64,000 bases of DNA, taken from Myxococcota bacterium (GTDB lineage: Bacteria; Myxococcota_A; Bradymonadia; UBA7976; UBA1532). The notes under the pieces are model-generated. The model saw only the letters and a program-made list of their open reading frames with translations. It made no database searches and was not told where the DNA came from. A program made the translations under genes and the position numbers. Below, one piece after another: positions 1 to 9,621 of this stretch. Position 1 is the stretch's first letter; each line of letters opens with the position of its first letter. Location of the stretch: NCBI GenBank assembly GCA_963169045.1, contig CAUJDF010000106.1:1-64000 (forward strand), given 5' to 3'.

Positions 1-141
1 GGCGGCGACGCCGGCTCCGGCGAGAACGGCGAGTCCGAGGAGTCCGGCTGCGCCTGCGACGCCAGCGGCTCGGCCAACCTCAGCCCGCTGCTCTTCGCGC
101 TCGCCTTCGGCGCGCCCCTCCTCCGCCGCCGCCGCCGCTGA
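1..141 (+). CDS. C-terminal end of a MYXO-CTERM-type surface protein (5' truncated)
   Basis: Only the last 46 codons are in the window; the start lies upstream. The visible part has a Gly/Glu/Ser-rich acidic linker, a short Cys pair (GCAC), a hydrophobic stretch of about 15 residues (LSPLLFALAFGAPLL) and a terminal run of five Arg before TGA. This Cys + membrane helix + Arg cluster arrangement is the known architecture of MYXO-CTERM sorting tails, which anchor and process exported proteins in Myxococcota. The function of the missing ectodomain cannot be inferred. The gene is followed by the 6S RNA gene. Confidence 0.75.
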   Translation, partial: GGDAGSGENGESEESGCACDASGSANLSPLLFALAFGAPLLRRRRR

Positions 142-199
142 TCACGCGATCTGCGGGTCCCCCTTGGCAACGGGGGGCCCGCCGCCCTATCATTCCAAA

Positions 200-380
200 C
201 GTTGCTGCGGTGTGCGTGAGGGCACACGATTGAACCCGGTAACTAGAGAACCGGGATCGGTCCCTGATGGTGGTGTGCAAGCTGACAGCGCAGTCAGAAG
301 CCTGAAGCCGTCAACCACCTTTCCCACCTGAAAAGGTTACGGGTTCTCAACGCCGCCCGAGACCGCCTCCGCAGCAGCTT
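200..380 (+). ncRNA. ssrS: 6S RNA
   Basis: The segment has the size (about 180 nt) and order of elements of bacterial 6S RNA, which binds sigma70-RNA polymerase and mimics an open promoter. Positions 201-210 pair with 369-378 to form a 10-bp closing stem. The terminal hairpin CTGAC-AGCGCA-GTCAG is followed directly by AAGCCT, as in the E. coli 6S terminal loop and its AAGCCU. The 3' bubble strand (CACCTGAAAAGGTTACGGG, then GCCGCC) resembles E. coli CACCUUGAACC...GGGUUAC...GGCGGC. The arms between are GC-rich and form further hairpins (210-227 and 235-255). An intrinsic terminator follows. The exact 5' end is inferred from the closing stem. A covariance-model search (Rfam 6S) would settle it. 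Confidence 0.85.
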
Positions 381-390
381 CTCTCTTCTC

Positions 391-426
391 GAAGGCGCCC
401 CCCAACGGGGCGCCTTCTTCATTTTC
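391..426 (+). terminator. Rho-independent terminator of the 6S RNA gene
   Basis: A perfect 11-bp stem (391-401 with 407-417, loop CCAAC) is followed by TTCATTTTC. It sits 10 nt after the 6S closing stem and just before the stop of the convergent FHA gene, so it may work in both directions. Confidence 0.85.
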
Positions 427-447
427 GGGGCGAGGCGCGGGGCGGGA

Positions 448-1083
448 TCAGCGGTAGGTGAAGCGGAGCTCGTAGTCGCAGAGGTAGAAGACGTCGCCCT
501 CTTCGACCCGTTTGTGCTCGACGCGCTTGCCGTTGTACTCGATGCCGTTGGTGCTATCGAGGTCCTTGATGAAGTAGGACCCGCCCCGGAAGATCACCGC
601 GCAGTGCTTCCGCGAGATGTTGCCGTCACGGATGGTGAGGTCGGTCTGCTGGCTGCCGCGACCGATGATGAACTTGTCCTTGTCGATGCGGTAGCGCTGT
701 CCGTTGAAGAGCAGGTAGAGCGGGGCGCGGCCGCCGTCGTTCGCCACCGCGGAGGGCTCGGCCTCGCCGCCGGCGCGGGAGGGCGGAAGCGGCGGCGGGG
801 CGCGGCGCTGGGCCGGCGGCGGGGGTAGATCGGCCGTGCGCGCCATCGGCGTCGGTGTGGGCGCCGCGAGCTGACCCTGCGGCGCGGCGGGGGCGCGGCC
901 GTCGACCGAGGGACGCGGCGCCGCCAGGCTGTAGTTGCGGCTGCGCGCATAGTGGCGCATGGACTCGTTGATGAGGTAGTCCATGGAGCAGCCGAGGTCG
1001 CGGGTCATCACCTCGAACAGTTCCCACAGGTAGTCCCGGCAGTAGAAGCTTCGGAGCGTCTTCCTGTTCTGGTCGGCGGCCAT
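448..1083 (-). CDS. FHA-domain protein with N-terminal helical (RHH-like) region
   Basis: The protein has 211 aa. Residues about 118-211 form an FHA domain, a phosphothreonine-binding module: I see the core GRG, a RKH (SRKHC) and a DSTNG. The N-terminal 50 residues contain SFYCRDYLWELFEVMTRDLG and a segment MDYLINESMRHYARSR that looks like the helix pair of a ribbon-helix-helix DNA-binding protein; this is only a resemblance. A Pro/Ala-rich linker joins the two parts. ATG at 1083 is chosen because GAGGT lies just upstream, whereas an upstream ATG in frame has no such site. It is divergent from dtd. Two Ser/Thr kinases lie within 5 kb, so a phospho-dependent partner role is plausible but unproven. 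Confidence 0.8.
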   Translation of the reverse strand: MAADQNRKTLRSFYCRDYLWELFEVMTRDLGCSMDYLINESMRHYARSRNYSLAAPRPSVDGRAPAAPQGQLAAPTPTPMARTADLPPPPAQRRAPPPLPPSRAGGEAEPSAVANDGGRAPLYLLFNGQRYRIDKDKFIIGRGSQQTDLTIRDGNISRKHCAVIFRGGSYFIKDLDSTNGIEYNGKRVEHKRVEEGDVFYLCDYELRFTYR

Positions 1084-1157
1084 GGCTACCTCAGGCTCGG
1101 GGTGAGTGAGTGCCTTTAGCACAACCTGCGAAGATTGTTAACCATCGGAGGCGGTCG

Positions 1158-1607
1158 TTGCGCGCGGTCGTTCAGCGGGTGGCCCACGCGAGGGTCGAGG
1201 TGGACGGCGCCGTCGTCGGCGCCATCGAGAGGGGGCTCCTGGTGCTCGTCGGGGCGGCGAAGGGCGACGCCGCGGCGGACGCTGAGGAGCTCGCCCGCAA
1301 GGTCGCGGGACTGCGCATCTTTCCCGATGCCGACGGGAAGATGAACCTCGACGTCGCCCAGGCCGGCGGCAGTGTGCTCGCGATCTCGCAATTCACGCTG
1401 CTCGGCGACTGCCGCAAGGGACGCCGGCCCTCGTTCCAGGACGCCGAGCAGCCGGCCGCTGCCCGCGAGCTGGTCGAGATCTACGTCCGAGCGACGCGCG
1501 CCCTCGGCCTCCGATGCGAGACGGGCCGATTCGCCGCCGACATGAAGGTGCACCTGCTCAACGACGGTCCGGTGACGCTGTTGCTCGACAGCAGGCGGGC
1601 CTTCTAG
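1158..1607 (+). CDS. dtd: D-aminoacyl-tRNA deacylase (Dtd)
   Basis: The enzyme hydrolyses D-amino acids (and glycine) mischarged on tRNA, acting in the cytoplasm as a dimer. The 149-aa length matches the family (about 145-150). Both family signatures are present: SQFTLLGD, and NDGPVTLLLDS with the cross-subunit GP motif. I start it at TTG 1158, giving the usual N-terminus LRAVVQRV; GGAGG lies 7 nt upstream. An earlier in-frame ATG at 1110 would add a poorly conserved 16-residue extension. Its stop codon overlaps that of the convergent kinase gene. Confidence 0.95.
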   Translation: MRAVVQRVAHARVEVDGAVVGAIERGLLVLVGAAKGDAAADAEELARKVAGLRIFPDADGKMNLDVAQAGGSVLAISQFTLLGDCRKGRRPSFQDAEQPAAARELVEIYVRATRALGLRCETGRFAADMKVHLLNDGPVTLLLDSRRAF

Positions 1608-4282
1608 AGGAAGTTGGGGCGGACCATCCGGCGCTGGATGTTGGTCACCGGCTCCGGTGGGTCGCGCACGACGCGAAAACCGACGTGGAGGCTGGGGACG
1701 CCGCGCGGCACGGGCTCGCGGTGCGTGACGCGGCAGGCGACATCGCTCGTGACGGCGAAGTGGCCGCCCCGCACCACGCGCAGCCCGGGGTCGGCGCCGA
1801 AGGGGCTGTCGCAGACCTCGCCGATCAGGCCGGCCATGTCGTGCACGCCGTAGGGGGACACGTCGGACACGAACGTGCCCACGCGCTCCGGCACCGGGCG
1901 CCCCGGTCGCGACGCGCCCATCTTGCAGAAGGTGGGATCGAAGCGGTTCCCCCACGGGAAGAGGCGCCCGTCGGTGCCGCGCGCCGCCTTCTCCCACTCC
2001 TCTTCGGTGGGCAGGCGCACCGCCTCGCCGGTGCGCTCGGTGTACCACTCGCAGTAGGCCTGGGCGTCGTCGAAGCTGATGCCGAGCACGGGCCAGTAGG
2101 GGTCCCACTCGAAGCCCTCGCTGTCGACCGCGGGCAGCCGGAACTGCCCCGCCGCATCGCGCGCCCACAGGAAACCGCCGTTCACCTTGAGGCGCGGCAC
2201 GCGCGCCATCGCCCACTCGGGCGACTCGCGCGCGATGTCCTGGATGAACGCGAGGTACTCGCCGCACGTGACCGGATAGCGCGAGACGAAGACGTCCTCG
2301 ACCTCGACCACCCGCCGATGGCGCGCCGAGGCGCACGCCTCGTCGCCGCCCATGATGAACGGCCCGCCGGGCACGTAGAGGAAGTACGGCCCGACCTCGT
2401 CTTCGTCGAAGAAGCGACAGGAGACGTCGGTGACCTCGCCGCGCTCCACCCGCACTGGATACAGCACGTCGCGCTGACCGGGGTACGACAGCGAGAGCAA
2501 CCAGGAGCCCTGCGCCAGGGGGATGTTGTTGAGCGGAGTGACGCCGAGGTCTTCGTCCATCAGGGTCGTGAGCTGCTGGTCGACCTCCATGTAGCGCGCG
2601 GCGCTGACGCGCGCACCCGGTGGCTCGGAGCGGATGATGATTCGCCCCTCGCCGCGCAGCTGCTCGTCGAACATCCCGCGGTTGTAGGCGGCGACGAGCC
2701 CCCGGTAGTAGATGATGTCGCCCTCGTCGTCGCGGCCCTCGGCCTCGCGCAGCTTGAACCAGTAAAGACGCGCGAGCTCGTTGCCGGCCTCGTCGTTGTT
2801 CGGATCGAAGCCGATGGCCGACAGGAACGCCTGCGACGCCGCCGCGAAGAGCTGGGCCTCTTCGGCCTCGGCCTCGGCGAGCTCCGCCTGCTTGCGCCAC
2901 AGCGGTCGCTTGTGCTCGACGGGCTCGTGGCCCTGGACCTGCCACTCGAGCTCCATCACCGCGTCGCGCACGGTGGCGACGCTGGCGCGCGCGGCCTTGT
3001 AGCGCTCGCGCAGCTCGATGCCGTCGCGCAGCTTCTCGCGCGAGAGGCGCGCGCGCCGGTCGAGGTCCTCGACGCCGGCGAGGTACCGCTCGAGATCTTC
3101 AATGATCTCGCGGACGTTCGCGTATCGCTCCTCGCGATTCTTGCGCAGGCAGCGCAGGCAGATCTCCTCGAGCGCCGGCGGGATCTCGTTCTGCGGGGCC
3201 CGCTCGCTCGGGAGCGGCACCGGCTGGGTGATGACGGCGAAGAGCGTCTGCCGGAAGTCCTTGCCGCGGAAAGGCGGCGCGTACGTCAGGATCTCGTAGA
3301 GCAGCGCGCCGAGCGCGTACACGTCGGACCGCTGGTCGACCTCGTGCACGTGGCCGCGGGCCTGCTCGGGCGCCATGTAGGCCGGGGTGCCGGTGACCAC
3401 GCCCATCATCGTCGCGTCGTCGCCCGCCGTGCGGATGGTCGCGATGCGCTCGTCCTCGGGCAGCGGCTCGTCGACCGCGCCGAGCACCTTGGCGACGCCC
3501 CAGTCGAGCACCAGCGTCTCGCCGTAGTCGCCGACCATGACGTTGCTGGGCTTGATGTCGCGGTGGATGACGCCCCGACTGTGGGCGAAGCCGATGGCCA
3601 TGCACACCTGCTGGAAGACGTTGAGCAACCGCAGGCGCGTGAATTCCTTGCCGGTGTCGTCGTCTCCCTTGCGCAGGCGCTTGATGATGTCCTTGAGCGT
3701 GCGGCCCTTCACCAGCTTCATGGTGAAGAAGACCTCGCCGCCGCTGAAGAAGCCGAAGTCGTGCACCGGCACGATGTTCGGGTGCTCGAGCTGGCCGGTG
3801 ATCTGCGCTTCTTCCACGAACTTCTTCAGAACGTAGTCGCTGACCTTCGTGCCGTCGATGAGGGTCTTCATGACCAGCGTGCGCATCAGGTCGCGATCAC
3901 GCACGAGGTGGATCTTGCCCACGCCGCCGCGGGCGATCTCCTGGGCGAGCTCGTACTTCTCCGGAGGGGCGCTGTCGCCGCCGGCGTGCGTGGCGCGCAG
4001 CGCCTGAATGCGGGCCACGAGCAGATCGAACCGCTCGGCGGACCCCGCGGAGAGATGCGCATCGTCGGCGTTGATCCAGTTGCCGGAGTCGGTGCCGGAG
4101 AGCGTGCGCTGACCGGTGTCCACCGAGCCGTCGGGCGCGAGCAACATGCCGCGCTCCTGCAACACGCGCAGGATCGCCTCGGTCGTCCCCCCCGCGACGA
4201 GGTGCTCGCACAGGCGCACGAAGAGTGTCGCGTCGATCTCGCCGCGGCGCGCGGTCTGACGGATGTACTCGAGGAGGTCCAT
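1604..4282 (-). CDS. Ser/Thr protein kinase fused to a formylglycine-generating-enzyme-like (SUMF1) domain
   Basis: The protein has 892 aa. After about 108 residues of leader comes a Hanks-type kinase domain (about 109-400): glycine loop ARGGVGKIHLV (117-127), Lys139 in VMKT, catalytic loop HRDIKPSN (240-247) and a DWG triad at 260-262 instead of DFG. A helical linker (about 400-520) follows, then a PEGA-like beta region. The C-terminal 250 residues form a formylglycine-generating-enzyme/sulfatase-modifying-factor fold (VPGGPFIMGGDE, EVFV-RYPVT, LPTEEEWEKAARG, RVVRGGHF). Kinase-FGE fusions are known in Myxococcota; the FGE part there is usually thought to bind ligand or act non-canonically. 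No membrane helix is evident. It is divergent from the TPR membrane gene. Confidence 0.88.
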   Translation of the reverse strand: MDLLEYIRQTARRGEIDATLFVRLCEHLVAGGTTEAILRVLQERGMLLAPDGSVDTGQRTLSGTDSGNWINADDAHLSAGSAERFDLLVARIQALRATHAGGDSAPPEKYELAQEIARGGVGKIHLVRDRDLMRTLVMKTLIDGTKVSDYVLKKFVEEAQITGQLEHPNIVPVHDFGFFSGGEVFFTMKLVKGRTLKDIIKRLRKGDDDTGKEFTRLRLLNVFQQVCMAIGFAHSRGVIHRDIKPSNVMVGDYGETLVLDWGVAKVLGAVDEPLPEDERIATIRTAGDDATMMGVVTGTPAYMAPEQARGHVHEVDQRSDVYALGALLYEILTYAPPFRGKDFRQTLFAVITQPVPLPSERAPQNEIPPALEEICLRCLRKNREERYANVREIIEDLERYLAGVEDLDRRARLSREKLRDGIELRERYKAARASVATVRDAVMELEWQVQGHEPVEHKRPLWRKQAELAEAEAEEAQLFAAASQAFLSAIGFDPNNDEAGNELARLYWFKLREAEGRDDEGDIIYYRGLVAAYNRGMFDEQLRGEGRIIIRSEPPGARVSAARYMEVDQQLTTLMDEDLGVTPLNNIPLAQGSWLLSLSYPGQRDVLYPVRVERGEVTDVSCRFFDEDEVGPYFLYVPGGPFIMGGDEACASARHRRVVEVEDVFVSRYPVTCGEYLAFIQDIARESPEWAMARVPRLKVNGGFLWARDAAGQFRLPAVDSEGFEWDPYWPVLGISFDDAQAYCEWYTERTGEAVRLPTEEEWEKAARGTDGRLFPWGNRFDPTFCKMGASRPGRPVPERVGTFVSDVSPYGVHDMAGLIGEVCDSPFGADPGLRVVRGGHFAVTSDVACRVTHREPVPRGVPSLHVGFRVVRDPPEPVTNIQRRMVRPNFL

Positions 4283-4444
4283 GGGCCCCGAATTCGTTTT
4301 GCGACTCTACGCACCGCCGGCGGCGAGGGTCAAGGCGGGCGTCCCCTCGTCGCCGTCGCCTCGGAGCCGCGCCGGTTGCGGCCCCGGGGCGATGATGCTA
4401 TCCATGCGCGGCTTCCCGGGCCTTTCGGACATCTCAACCTGACC

Positions 4445-5272
4445 ATGAATACCCTCCTCGTCGCCATCGGCATCGCCCTGCTCGTGATCTTCGTCCCGAT
4501 GGCCTTCGGGCTGTCGGCCGTCTGGACGATCCTGCCCGGCATCGCCGCCGGCGTGGCCGCGTTCGTGTGGATGAGCCGCCGCATCAGCCGGCGCGTGACC
4601 GCCGTGACCGAGGCCGCCGACAAGGAGCTCGCCGCGCTACAGCAGACGATGCAGCGGCCGGGTCCGGGCACCGAGGCCGCCGTCCAGCGCCGCTTCGAGC
4701 GCGCCATCGAGATCCTGCAGACCGGCTTCAAGTTCGAGAAGTGGCAATTCGGCGTCGGGCTGATGTTCAACGCCCGCATCGGCATGCTGCTCTTCTCGCG
4801 CAACCTGCTCCTGCCGAAGACCCCGATCGCCGACGCCATCCCCTACCTCGAGAAGACGCAGGTCACCGGCCGCAAGGCCATGCTCTTCCAGGGCATCTGG
4901 CCCGCCTGGGCCATGCTGGCCGTCGCGTACTACCGCTCGAAGAAGGATCTCGACGCCGCGTGCCGCGTGCTCGAGAGCGCCGTGAAGGTGGCCCACAAGG
5001 AGTCGCTCCTGTGGAACCTGTACGCCTGGCTCCTCTGGAAGGAAGGCCAGCTCGACCGCGCCATCGCCGTCCTCGCGCGGGGCAAGGGTGAGGTCGGCGA
5101 AGAGCAGCGCCTCGTCGAGAACCTCACCGCCCTGCAGAACCGCAAGGACATGAAGATGAAGGCCTTCGGCGAGCAGTGGTACCAATTCGGCCTCGAACGT
5201 CCGAAGATCGCCGGCATGCAGCCGCAGATGAGCCACCCGCGCGTGCGCAACACCGGAATGCGGCGCCGCTAG
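4445..5272 (+). CDS. Inner-membrane protein with two N-terminal helices and TPR-like tail
   Basis: This is a 275-aa protein of unknown specific role. Two hydrophobic segments (about 4-21 and 24-42) form an N-terminal membrane hairpin followed by basic residues (MSRRISRRV). The rest is alpha-helical and TPR-like (AMLAVAYYRSKKDLDAACRVLE, LLWNLYAWLLWKEGQLDRA), suggesting a cytoplasmic protein-interaction domain. ATG 4445 is the only start that precedes the membrane segment; the upstream open frame is antisense to the kinase gene. The membrane kinase gene starts 29 nt downstream on the same strand, so co-transcription is likely. Confidence 0.75.
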   Translation: MNTLLVAIGIALLVIFVPMAFGLSAVWTILPGIAAGVAAFVWMSRRISRRVTAVTEAADKELAALQQTMQRPGPGTEAAVQRRFERAIEILQTGFKFEKWQFGVGLMFNARIGMLLFSRNLLLPKTPIADAIPYLEKTQVTGRKAMLFQGIWPAWAMLAVAYYRSKKDLDAACRVLESAVKVAHKESLLWNLYAWLLWKEGQLDRAIAVLARGKGEVGEEQRLVENLTALQNRKDMKMKAFGEQWYQFGLERPKIAGMQPQMSHPRVRNTGMRRR

Positions 5273-5301
5273 GGCCGGTTCGGGGAGTCGATGGGGGCCA
5301 G

Positions 5302-7556
5302 ATGAGGCCGGTGCCGCGCACCCTGGGTCGCTACGTGCTGATCCGCCGCCTGGCTTCGGGCGGCATGGGCGAGGTCTTCCTCGCCGAGGTGCAGGGCGCC
5401 GCCAACTTCACCAAGCGCGTCGCGATCAAGCGCATCCTGCCGCACCTGGCGCGCAACGAGGACTTCGTCCGCAAGTTCATCGACGAGGCCCACGTGATGG
5501 TCCAGCTCCATCACGGCAACATCGTGCCCGTGATCGAGCTGGTCGACCAGGACGGCGAGCTGTTCCTGGTCATGGAGTACCTGCCCGGCCGCGACCTCAA
5601 GAACGTCCTGCACCGTGTCCGGCAGCGTGAGCGCGCTTTCCCGGCGGACCTGGCCATGTGGGTGGTCGCCGAGGTCTGCGCCGGTCTCGATTATGCGCAT
5701 CGCAAGGTGGGTACGGATGGTACGCCGCTGCATATCGTGCACCGCGACGTGTCTCCGTCGAACATCGTGTTGGGTGCCGGTGGCGAGGTGAAGCTGCTCG
5801 ACTTCGGCATCGCACGGGCGCGCGGCGGCCTGCACCAGAGCATCTCCGGCATGCTTCAGGGCAAGTTCGTCTACATGAGCCCGGAGCAGGCCGAGGGGCG
5901 GCGCGTCGACCCGCGGAGCGACGTGTTCTCGGCGGGCCTGGTGCTGTACGAGCTGCTGTGCGGCACACGACCGCTCGAGGGCGAGAGCGAAACGGAGACG
6001 CTGCGGCTGGTGCGCGACTGCCGCATCCCGGCGCCGTCGACCCACCGGGCGGACCTGCCGCCCGCGGTCGACGAGCTCCTCCTGCGCGCGGTCGCGCGCG
6101 ACGCCGACGAGCGGTTCGCGTCGGCGGCCGACATGCGGCGCGAGCTGCTGCACCACCTGATGAGCACCGGCAGCCGCGCCGACGCGGGGGCCCTGAGCCG
6201 CTTCTTGGCCGAGGTCTTTCCCGAGGGCGTCGTGCCGCCGGACGATCCGGAGAAGCCCGTGTCGCTCGACGACGCGCTGGCGATGCAGCTCGGGGCGCTC
6301 GGCGGCTCGGGGCGCTCCGGATCGGCGGGCTCCGGCTCCGGGGAGACGCGGACGCTGACGGGGCCCGACGGCGCCGTGCGACCGGTCTCGGGGACGACGC
6401 CCACGGCGGCGCCGCCCACGCCACGCTCGCAGCCGGGCGTGCCGGTGTCTCCGGTCGGCGATTCGGCGCCGATGCCGTCGTTGCCACCGGGCACCGGACC
6501 GGTGCCGGCACTGCCGCCGCGGCGGCGCTCGCGGGTGGTCGCGGGCGTCGCGGTCCTCGTGGCGGTGTCGGCGACGGCGGTCGCCGCGTGGGCGCTGTGG
6601 CCGCGCATGGCGGTCATTCAGCCCCTCGTGACGCCGGCGGACGTCCCGGACGTGCGGTTCACCGTCGACGACGTGGAGTGGTTCGGGCGCATCCGGCTGC
6701 CCTCCGGCGAGCACCACACCGTCTGCGCGAAGGCCTCGGGGTACGTGCCGGCCTGCCGGCGGGCGCGCTTCGGGGCCGGCACGCACGACCTCGCGCTGCG
6801 CCTCGAGCCGCTGCCGAAGCTGGTGGCGACCGTCGAGCCGACGGCAGCGCGCCTCACGCTCGACGGCGCACCGCTCGAGGCGGGACGCCCCGCGCTGCTC
6901 GACCACGCGGACGCGAACCACGAGTACCGGGTGTGCGCCGAGCTCGAGGGGGCGAGCGAATGCAAGTCCTTCCGCCGTGCGCCGGGCCACGACGAGAGGG
7001 TGGCGTTGAAGATCGAGCCGAGGCCGGCGCCCGACGCCGGCGTGGCCGCCGCGCCGCCGCCGGACGCGGGCGTCGCCGCCGAAGACGAGCCACCGCGCCC
7101 GCCCCATGTCCGGCCCGCGGTGGCGCGCCGTACGGTCGCGCTGAAGGTGGTGCCCGCCGATGCGCAGCTCTTCGTCGGGGCGAAGCAGCTGCCGGCGCCG
7201 CGAGTCGAGCTCGTGGGCGAGGGCGACACGGCCGAGGTCCGCATCACCGCGGACGGCCATCGCGAGAAGCGGGTGAGGATCGGCTGGCGCGACCCCGCGA
7301 CGATCGAGGTCGCGCTCGAGAAGGCGCCGACGGGACGCCTGAGCGCCCGCGCCCTGCCGGCGAACGCGCGATTGTTGCTCGGTGACCGACCGCTCCCCAA
7401 CCCGACCTGGGACATGGACGTCCCCGAAGGCGAGTACATGCTGACCGCCGTCTGGGACGCTGGCGGAAGGCCCCCGCAGCGGAAGAAGATTCGCATCGTC
7501 GCCGGCGAGCTGCGCACCGAGGTGCTCGACTTCGGCGTTTCTCCGCAGGAGGCCCC

Positions 7557-7560
<4 letters not shown>
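5302..7560 (+). CDS. Membrane Ser/Thr protein kinase with extracytoplasmic PEGA-like repeats
   Basis: The protein has 752 aa. The kinase domain at the N-terminus is complete: LASGGMGEVF (18-27), Lys43, HRDVSPSN (147-154) and DFG (167-169). The HRDVSPSN form is typical of myxobacterial kinases. After a low-complexity linker a single membrane helix lies at about 411-431, preceded by Arg residues. The extracytoplasmic part carries repeated beta modules like PEGA domains (around 435-510, 600-660, 670-740), separated by an Ala/Pro/Asp-rich stretch. ATG 5302 puts the kinase fold 7 residues in. Its stop overlaps the GTG of the FHA-sigma54 activator gene (GTGA), so the two are translationally coupled; the activator is an obvious candidate substrate or partner. 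Confidence 0.92.
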
Positions 7561-8975
<1,415 letters not shown>

Positions 8976-9051
8976 CCCCGCCGCATTGCCCGGTCCCGCC
9001 GTCCGTGCCAACATCCCGCGTCATTTTCGGCGACGGGAGCGTGGCGCGGGG

Positions 9052-9621
9052 GTGAGAGGCACCGCCCTGCTGATGTTGGCGGCCGCGCTGGTCGCATGCG
9101 GTCCGGAGCGCGATCTCAGCGGCATCTGGCGCCTCGACACGTGTAGCGCCGCCGGCAACGGCGAGGCGTCGACCTGCCCGAGCGACGACTTCGTCTACGA
9201 GCTGCACCTGGGACGCTTCGGCGACGAGGTGACCGGGTTGCTCGTGCAGTACGTCTCCCGCGGCGGCGCGCTCAACTCGTTCGACAAGCTCAACGAGTGC
9301 GGCTGCCACTTCCTCGGGAGCGGCAGCGCCGACGGCGACGCGGTCCACTTCGAGGTCGACCGCTTGCCGTTCGACGGCGGCCGCGGATGCCGCGAGCCCG
9401 GCGCGCAGGCGCCCTCCCAATGCGCCGCCGACTCGCCGGTCGTCGGCCCCGCCGCGTGTCCGCGCGTCGACTTCGACCTGCGTGGCGACGACGAGGGCAT
9501 CCGCGGGACGATCCGCTGCTGCCGCGACGCCGACTGCGAGGCGTCGCTGGCTTTCGCGGTCGGGTTTTTGCCGGAGAGCGGCCGGCCGCGGACAGAGTGT
9601 GTCCGGTGCGCGGACCGATGA
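9052..9621 (+). CDS. Putative outer-membrane lipoprotein, Cys-rich
   Basis: The protein has 189 aa and no recognised family. From GTG 9052 it begins with a short lipoprotein signal (RGTALLMLAAALVAC) with a lipobox ending at Cys15. The mature part is rich in paired cysteines (CGCH, IRCCRDADC, CVRCAD) and contains SGIWRLDTC, a start that resembles small beta-sandwich lipoproteins. It lies 76 nt behind the sigma54 activator, and its stop overlaps the ATG of the next gene (ATGA), which ties it to the barrel protein. A disulfide-bonded periplasmic partner is a reasonable guess. Confidence 0.65.
   Translation: MRGTALLMLAAALVACGPERDLSGIWRLDTCSAAGNGEASTCPSDDFVYELHLGRFGDEVTGLLVQYVSRGGALNSFDKLNECGCHFLGSGSADGDAVHFEVDRLPFDGGRGCREPGAQAPSQCAADSPVVGPAACPRVDFDLRGDDEGIRGTIRCCRDADCEASLAFAVGFLPESGRPRTECVRCADR

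Noticed and set aside
1514-4440. A very long open frame on the + strand that runs opposite the kinase-FGE gene and into the TPR membrane gene
   Set aside because: It is a high-G+C antisense shadow. The protein is His/Arg/Ala-rich with no family features, while the minus strand has complete kinase motifs. Only 4445-5272 is real.
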